Shown: piece after piece, positions 49,166-52,077 of the stretch
How positions within the stretch are numbered: position 1 is the first letter of the stretch
Layout: the number at the start of each line of letters is the position of its first letter
Assembly (NCBI GenBank): GCA_964463285.1
Contig: CAYXBB010000008.1
Location: 1-52,077 of the forward strand
DNA from: JAAZLS01 sp964463285
Lineage (GTDB): Bacteria; Bacillota; Dethiobacteria; DTU022
Direction of reading: 5' to 3'
DNA: 52,077 bases
Position numbers and translations under genes: made by a program
Notes under the pieces: generated by a model
Seen by the model: only the letters and a program-made list of their open reading frames with translations
The model's database searches: none
Told to the model about the DNA's origin: nothing

Positions 49166-50788
49166 ATGGGAGAAGGTACCTCTCAGGGCATGATGGTTTT
49201 AATCGGGGTCATAATCTATATGATAATCATGCTCTCTATAGGGATTTGGAGCTCGCGGCAGATTAAGACCGCCACCGACTACATCGTGGCCGGAAGGCGC
49301 CTGGGTCTGCCCCTGGTAACCGGCACCCTGGTAGCTACCTGGTTCTGTGCAGGAACGGTAATGGGCTCGCCATCCCAGTCCTATCTGTTTGGCAACCAGG
49401 GGACTATTTTCGATCCCTGGAGTGCGGCCCTCTGCCTTATCCTGGCCGGTTTGTTATTTAGCCGTCTGATGCGACGAGGCAGGTTTATGACCGCCGCCGA
49501 TTTTTTCGATATCCGTTATGGCAAAAAGATGGGGGTTATAGCGGCCATAGTATTAATTATCGCCCAGATGGGCTGGGTGGGGTCCATGCTGGTGGCCTTC
49601 GGGGTAATTTTGCAGTATTTTTCCGGCCTTCCTCTGGCCTGGGGCATCATTATCTCCACCATAGTGGTGGTAGCCTATACATACATGGGGGGGATGTGGT
49701 CGGTTACCCTAACCGACCTGTTCCAGGTTTGCCTGTTGACTATAGCTATGATAATTATGCTTCCCATTGCCATCGCCCATGTGGGGGGCTGGAGCGCCTT
49801 TGTTACCAATGCCGCCAACTGGGCCGAGTTGCCTACCTTTGCTTTAACGCCTACCGCCGATGCCGGCTACCTGGGTTATCTGGGAGCTCCGGGCTGGATT
49901 TACTATATCGGGGCCTGGCTCTCCATTGGTTTCGGTAGCCTGTGTTCTCAGGACTTAATGCAGCGCACCCTTTCCGCAAAAGATGAGAAAACAACGGTTT
50001 ATGGTGCTTACCTGTCTGGAATAGTCTACCTTACGGTGGGCATGATCCCGGTTTTACTGGGAATCATCGCCTTTGAGGTTTATCCCGACCTAACCATTGC
50101 CGATACCGAAATGATCATGCCCATGCTGGCGGTAAAATTTTTGCCGCCGGTTTTAATGGTAATCTTTGTGGCCGGGATAGTGGCCGCGATCATGTCCAGC
50201 TGCGACAGTGCCCTGCTGGCCGCCGCCTCCATAATGGGATATAATGTGCTTCGTTACTTCAGGCCTGATGCCGGCGACGAGCTGGAGCTTAAAACTACCC
50301 GGATCTGTGTGCCCATAGTAACGGTGGCCTCACTCTTGATTGCCTTGTACCTGGAGACAATCTACATGCTGATGGTTATCGCCTGGACCTGGATGCTGGT
50401 GTCGCTGATCGCCCCTTATGCCGCAGGCTATTTTTGGAGAAAAGCCAATGAATCGGGGGCTATCGCCGCCCTGATTGCGGGCTTCGGTTCCTGGGTGGGA
50501 TTCATCTATTATTACCTGCCGCTGACTACCGAGGCCAATATCGGGGTGATAGAAGAAGGGGTTGTCTATATGGACTGGGCTTTATGGGATGCGGTGTACA
50601 TGGGCTCGGTGCCGGCATTTATCGTATCGATTGTGGCCTTGATAGTGGTCAGCCTGGTTACCCAAAAGATCGATACACCAAAACCGCTGGCTGATATCGA
50701 CGGTAAACCCCTGAAGCTGATTAACTGGACCGGATGGGGATTTGGAAAAGGCAAGAGCCCGGAGACCCTGGATACCAAGGCCGGTTAA
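49166..50788 (+). CDS. Sodium:solute symporter (SSS family)
   Basis: The 540-residue protein has about 13 membrane helices and the SSS features: the early SRQIKTATDYIVAGRRLGLP segment, a GTVMGSPSQ helix break, and the IMSSCDSALLAAASIMGYNVL helix near 350 that holds the Na+ site in PutP/vSGLT-like carriers. The substrate cannot be read from sequence; relatives carry proline, pantothenate, acetate or other organic acids. ATG follows AAGGAGG. It is a single-gene unit closed by a strong terminator. Confidence 0.9.
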   Translation: MGEGTSQGMMVLIGVIIYMIIMLSIGIWSSRQIKTATDYIVAGRRLGLPLVTGTLVATWFCAGTVMGSPSQSYLFGNQGTIFDPWSAALCLILAGLLFSRLMRRGRFMTAADFFDIRYGKKMGVIAAIVLIIAQMGWVGSMLVAFGVILQYFSGLPLAWGIIISTIVVVAYTYMGGMWSVTLTDLFQVCLLTIAMIIMLPIAIAHVGGWSAFVTNAANWAELPTFALTPTADAGYLGYLGAPGWIYYIGAWLSIGFGSLCSQDLMQRTLSAKDEKTTVYGAYLSGIVYLTVGMIPVLLGIIAFEVYPDLTIADTEMIMPMLAVKFLPPVLMVIFVAGIVAAIMSSCDSALLAAASIMGYNVLRYFRPDAGDELELKTTRICVPIVTVASLLIALYLETIYMLMVIAWTWMLVSLIAPYAAGYFWRKANESGAIAALIAGFGSWVGFIYYYLPLTTEANIGVIEEGVVYMDWALWDAVYMGSVPAFIVSIVALIVVSLVTQKIDTPKPLADIDGKPLKLINWTGWGFGKGKSPETLDTKAG

Positions 50789-50826
50789 TGTAACGGGGAT
50801 GGCAGTAACAGTTGATAAAACGATTA

Positions 50827-50874
50827 ATCAAACGGGAGCTTACCAGGGCGGTAAACTCCCGTTTGATTTTTTTT
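50827..50874 (+). terminator. Rho-independent terminator of the symporter gene
   Basis: ATCAAACGGGAG (50827-50838) pairs perfectly with CTCCCGTTTGAT (50856-50867), followed by eight more T. The loop holds an inner TTACC/GGTAA stem. Confidence 0.93.
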
Positions 50875-50941
50875 ACGGATTTGAACCTAATCCCGGGGCT
50901 GTACAAATCCGGCCAAGCAGTGAGCAAACAGCCCGGTTTGC

Positions 50942-50970
50942 TTGACATGTAGGGGGTTACTATTTATAAT
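50942..50970 (+). promoter_or_regulatory. Consensus sigma-A promoter of the tRNA gene
   Basis: TTGACA (50942-50947) and TATAAT (50965-50970) match the consensus exactly with a 17-base spacer. The tRNA begins 11 bases after the -10. Confidence 0.92.
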
Positions 50971-50980
50971 TTAAACACGG

Positions 50981-51065
50981 GTCGGGGTGGCGGAACAGGC
51001 AGACGCGCACGTTTGAGGGGCGTGTGGTATACACCGTGTGGGTTCAAGTCCCATCCCCGACACCA
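50981..51065 (+). tRNA. tRNA-Leu (anticodon GAG)
   Basis: The acceptor stem is GTCGGGG (50981-50987) with CCCCGAC (51055-51061), then A and an encoded CCA. The anticodon stem CACGT/GCGTG encloses TTGAGGG, giving GAG for CTC/CTT codons. A long variable arm (TGGTATACACC region) and the TTCAAGT T-loop fit a class II leucine tRNA. Confidence 0.95.
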
Positions 51066-51103
51066 TATGTATGCGCATTATTTTGCAAAGCTTATACGTG
51101 AAG

Positions 51104-51143
51104 AAGCAAAAGCCCACCTTTAGAAGTGGGCTTTTGCTTTGGT
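51104..51143 (+). terminator. Rho-independent terminator of tRNA-Leu
   Basis: AAGCAAAAGCCCAC (51104-51117) pairs perfectly with GTGGGCTTTTGCTT (51126-51139) around an 8-base loop, with T residues in the descending arm and just after. The A-rich left arm means it could also work on the minus strand. Confidence 0.88.
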
Positions 51144-51228
51144 GATGTGTGGAGAACAGAGTGTAGATGGCGGCCTTGGGGGCGCGCTGTTCCTGTTTTC
51201 TATTAAGAATAGTGGTGGGATTCCTGTA

Positions 51229-51333
51229 GATTTTTTTCAGCCACCCTAGCTGTGTAGTCAGGCGGCCAATCTGGGAATATAGGCCTTCGATTTTTTCTTC
51301 CTGCATGTTATTATCAGTATTATGGGAAATCAA
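51229..51333 (-). pseudogene. Fragment of an IS3-family transposase OrfA
   Basis: On the minus strand about 25 residues read EEKIEGLYSQIGRLTTQLGW then LKK, which is the leucine-zipper end of IS3 OrfA proteins (typical form LYxxIGxLxxELDWLKKK). The helix-turn-helix part before it and OrfB after it are missing. The longer open frame running through this stretch crosses the tRNA and terminator and is not meaningful. No terminal inverted repeats were found. It is a degraded insertion sequence beside a tRNA gene. Confidence 0.7.
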
Positions 51334-51350
51334 GGAAGGAGCGGATAGTT

Positions 51351-52077
51351 GTGAAGAAAACGTTGAAATTAATAGGATGGCTTTTAGTGGTCTTGGTTAT
51401 AATCTTGTTGATCAGTTTTACCGGGTGTTCCGGGGAAAAAGGTTCATCCTGGGAATTTGAGCCCACAATTCAGGAACCGTTGAAGGCAACCTCCGGCAAC
51501 GAAGAGATCGTGCTTGGTAGTATGGACAGGGAGGGAGTGGAAGTAATCATCCCGGCGGACACATTTGCGGAGCCGGTTGAAGTAACGCTTTTGAATCCGG
51601 AAAATGTACCAGGGTTTTCGCCCTCCCAGATGACGGGTTTTGGTGCACCCATCGAGATCTGTGTAGGTGAAGAGGAGGTTCGTCTCCTCCAACTGGTCAC
51701 GATCAGGATGAAATACGATCCTTCTCTTCTGAGCGAAGACTTAGAATCAGGGGCCTTGTATTTTGTCTATTACAATGGGAAGGAATGGGAACCGGTCAAA
51801 GCGATTGTAGACAGTGAAAACCAGATCATGAGTTTCCAAACCAGTCATTTCTGCCTCTTCGGTCAGGCCGAATTACCCCTCAGCGAACGGATCGAACAGT
51901 ATACAGCCAACCAGGCCCTGGGGAAATGGGCCCAGAAACAGACCAACAGCGTGACCGACAAAGCGCTGGAGGGGGTGATCGACTATGTCCTGAAGGAACA
52001 GTTAAATATTAACGATAAAAAAGTGACAGGGCAGATTATCAACAGCATCATCAAGGATGATGAATGGGGCGATATGC
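51351..52077 (+). CDS. Putative lipoprotein, cut by the window end
   Basis: GTG at 51351 follows AAGGAAGGAG. The first 242 residues are visible. A signal peptide (MKKTLKLIGWLLVVLVIILL) ends in a lipobox-like FTGC with Cys26, so lipid anchoring by Lgt/LspA is expected. Residues about 50-160 form a beta-rich domain (VIIPADTFAEPVEVTLL, VTIRMKYDPSLL, then YYNGKEWEPVKAIVDS and SFQTSHFCLFGQ) that resembles ZU5-like or adhesin modules; this is a weak match. A helical, polar segment follows (about 165-240). Function is unknown. Confidence 0.7.
   Translation, partial: MKKTLKLIGWLLVVLVIILLISFTGCSGEKGSSWEFEPTIQEPLKATSGNEEIVLGSMDREGVEVIIPADTFAEPVEVTLLNPENVPGFSPSQMTGFGAPIEICVGEEEVRLLQLVTIRMKYDPSLLSEDLESGALYFVYYNGKEWEPVKAIVDSENQIMSFQTSHFCLFGQAELPLSERIEQYTANQALGKWAQKQTNSVTDKALEGVIDYVLKEQLNINDKKVTGQIINSIIKDDEWGDM

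Noticed and set aside
50971..51333. 120-residue minus-strand frame
   Set aside because: It runs through the tRNA and its terminator; only the IS3 OrfA-like first part is meaningful.
51444..51700. Two overlapping minus-strand frames
   Set aside because: They are antisense to the lipoprotein gene, which has a signal peptide and ribosome binding site.
1..52077. CRISPR array, prophage, toxin-antitoxin or defence island
   Set aside because: No regularly spaced repeats, phage structural genes, toxin pairs or nuclease/helicase defence genes were seen.

Overview
The window comes from an endospore-forming, anaerobic member of the Clostridia (Bacillota), of the Peptococcaceae/Thermoanaerobacterales type. 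The evidence is the sporulation set (spoIIGA, sigE, sigG, a YlmC/YmxH-type gene, ytaF, a SpoIIM-family gene), an oxygen-sensitive class III ribonucleotide reductase, a T-box leader, many TTG/GTG starts, and long blocks in the same order as Bacillus subtilis. I cannot name the genus from sequence alone. Almost everything runs left to right; the minus-strand genes are rqcH, a SpoIIM-like gene and one small ORF.

Region 1 (1-8.9 kb) is the wall, division and early sporulation cluster: murG, murB, murA, ftsA, ftsZ, spoIIGA, sigE, sigG, ylmC. Region 2 (9-17.8 kb) holds nrdR with a NrdR box inside its promoter, nrdD, a HlyD-like adaptor, yggS, yggT, an S4-domain piece of ylmH, divIVA and a T-box-controlled ileS. 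Region 3 (17.9-21.2 kb) holds a DUF5665 gene, a DksA/TraR zinc-finger gene, lspA, lgt and rluD.

Region 4 (21.3-37.8 kb) matches the B. subtilis yloA-rpe block: rqcH, a Ca2+ P-type ATPase, yicC, remA, gmk, rpoZ, coaBC, priA, def, fmt, prpC, prkC, rsgA, rpe. Region 5 (37.8-41.6 kb) is an FMN-riboswitch riboflavin operon, ribD-ribE-ribBA-ribH. Region 6 (41.7-47.2 kb) is polA, mutM, ytaF, coaE and a lytic transglycosylase. The right end (47.3-52.1 kb) is more accessory: an NAD-type isocitrate dehydrogenase, two small unlisted ORFs, a sodium:solute symporter, tRNA-Leu(GAG), an IS3 transposase scrap and a lipoprotein cut by the window edge.

The most notable pattern is missing pieces inside an otherwise well-kept core. 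NrdD ends before its zinc and glycyl-radical segment. YlmH keeps only its S4 domain and has no ordinary start codon. PriA appears to lack its winged-helix domain. Genes often found at these junctions (ftsQ, sepF, rsmB, rlmN) are absent; the rsmB/rlmN site carries REP-like repeats instead. I saw no CRISPR array, defence island, prophage or biosynthetic cluster, and I do not claim a new multi-gene system.
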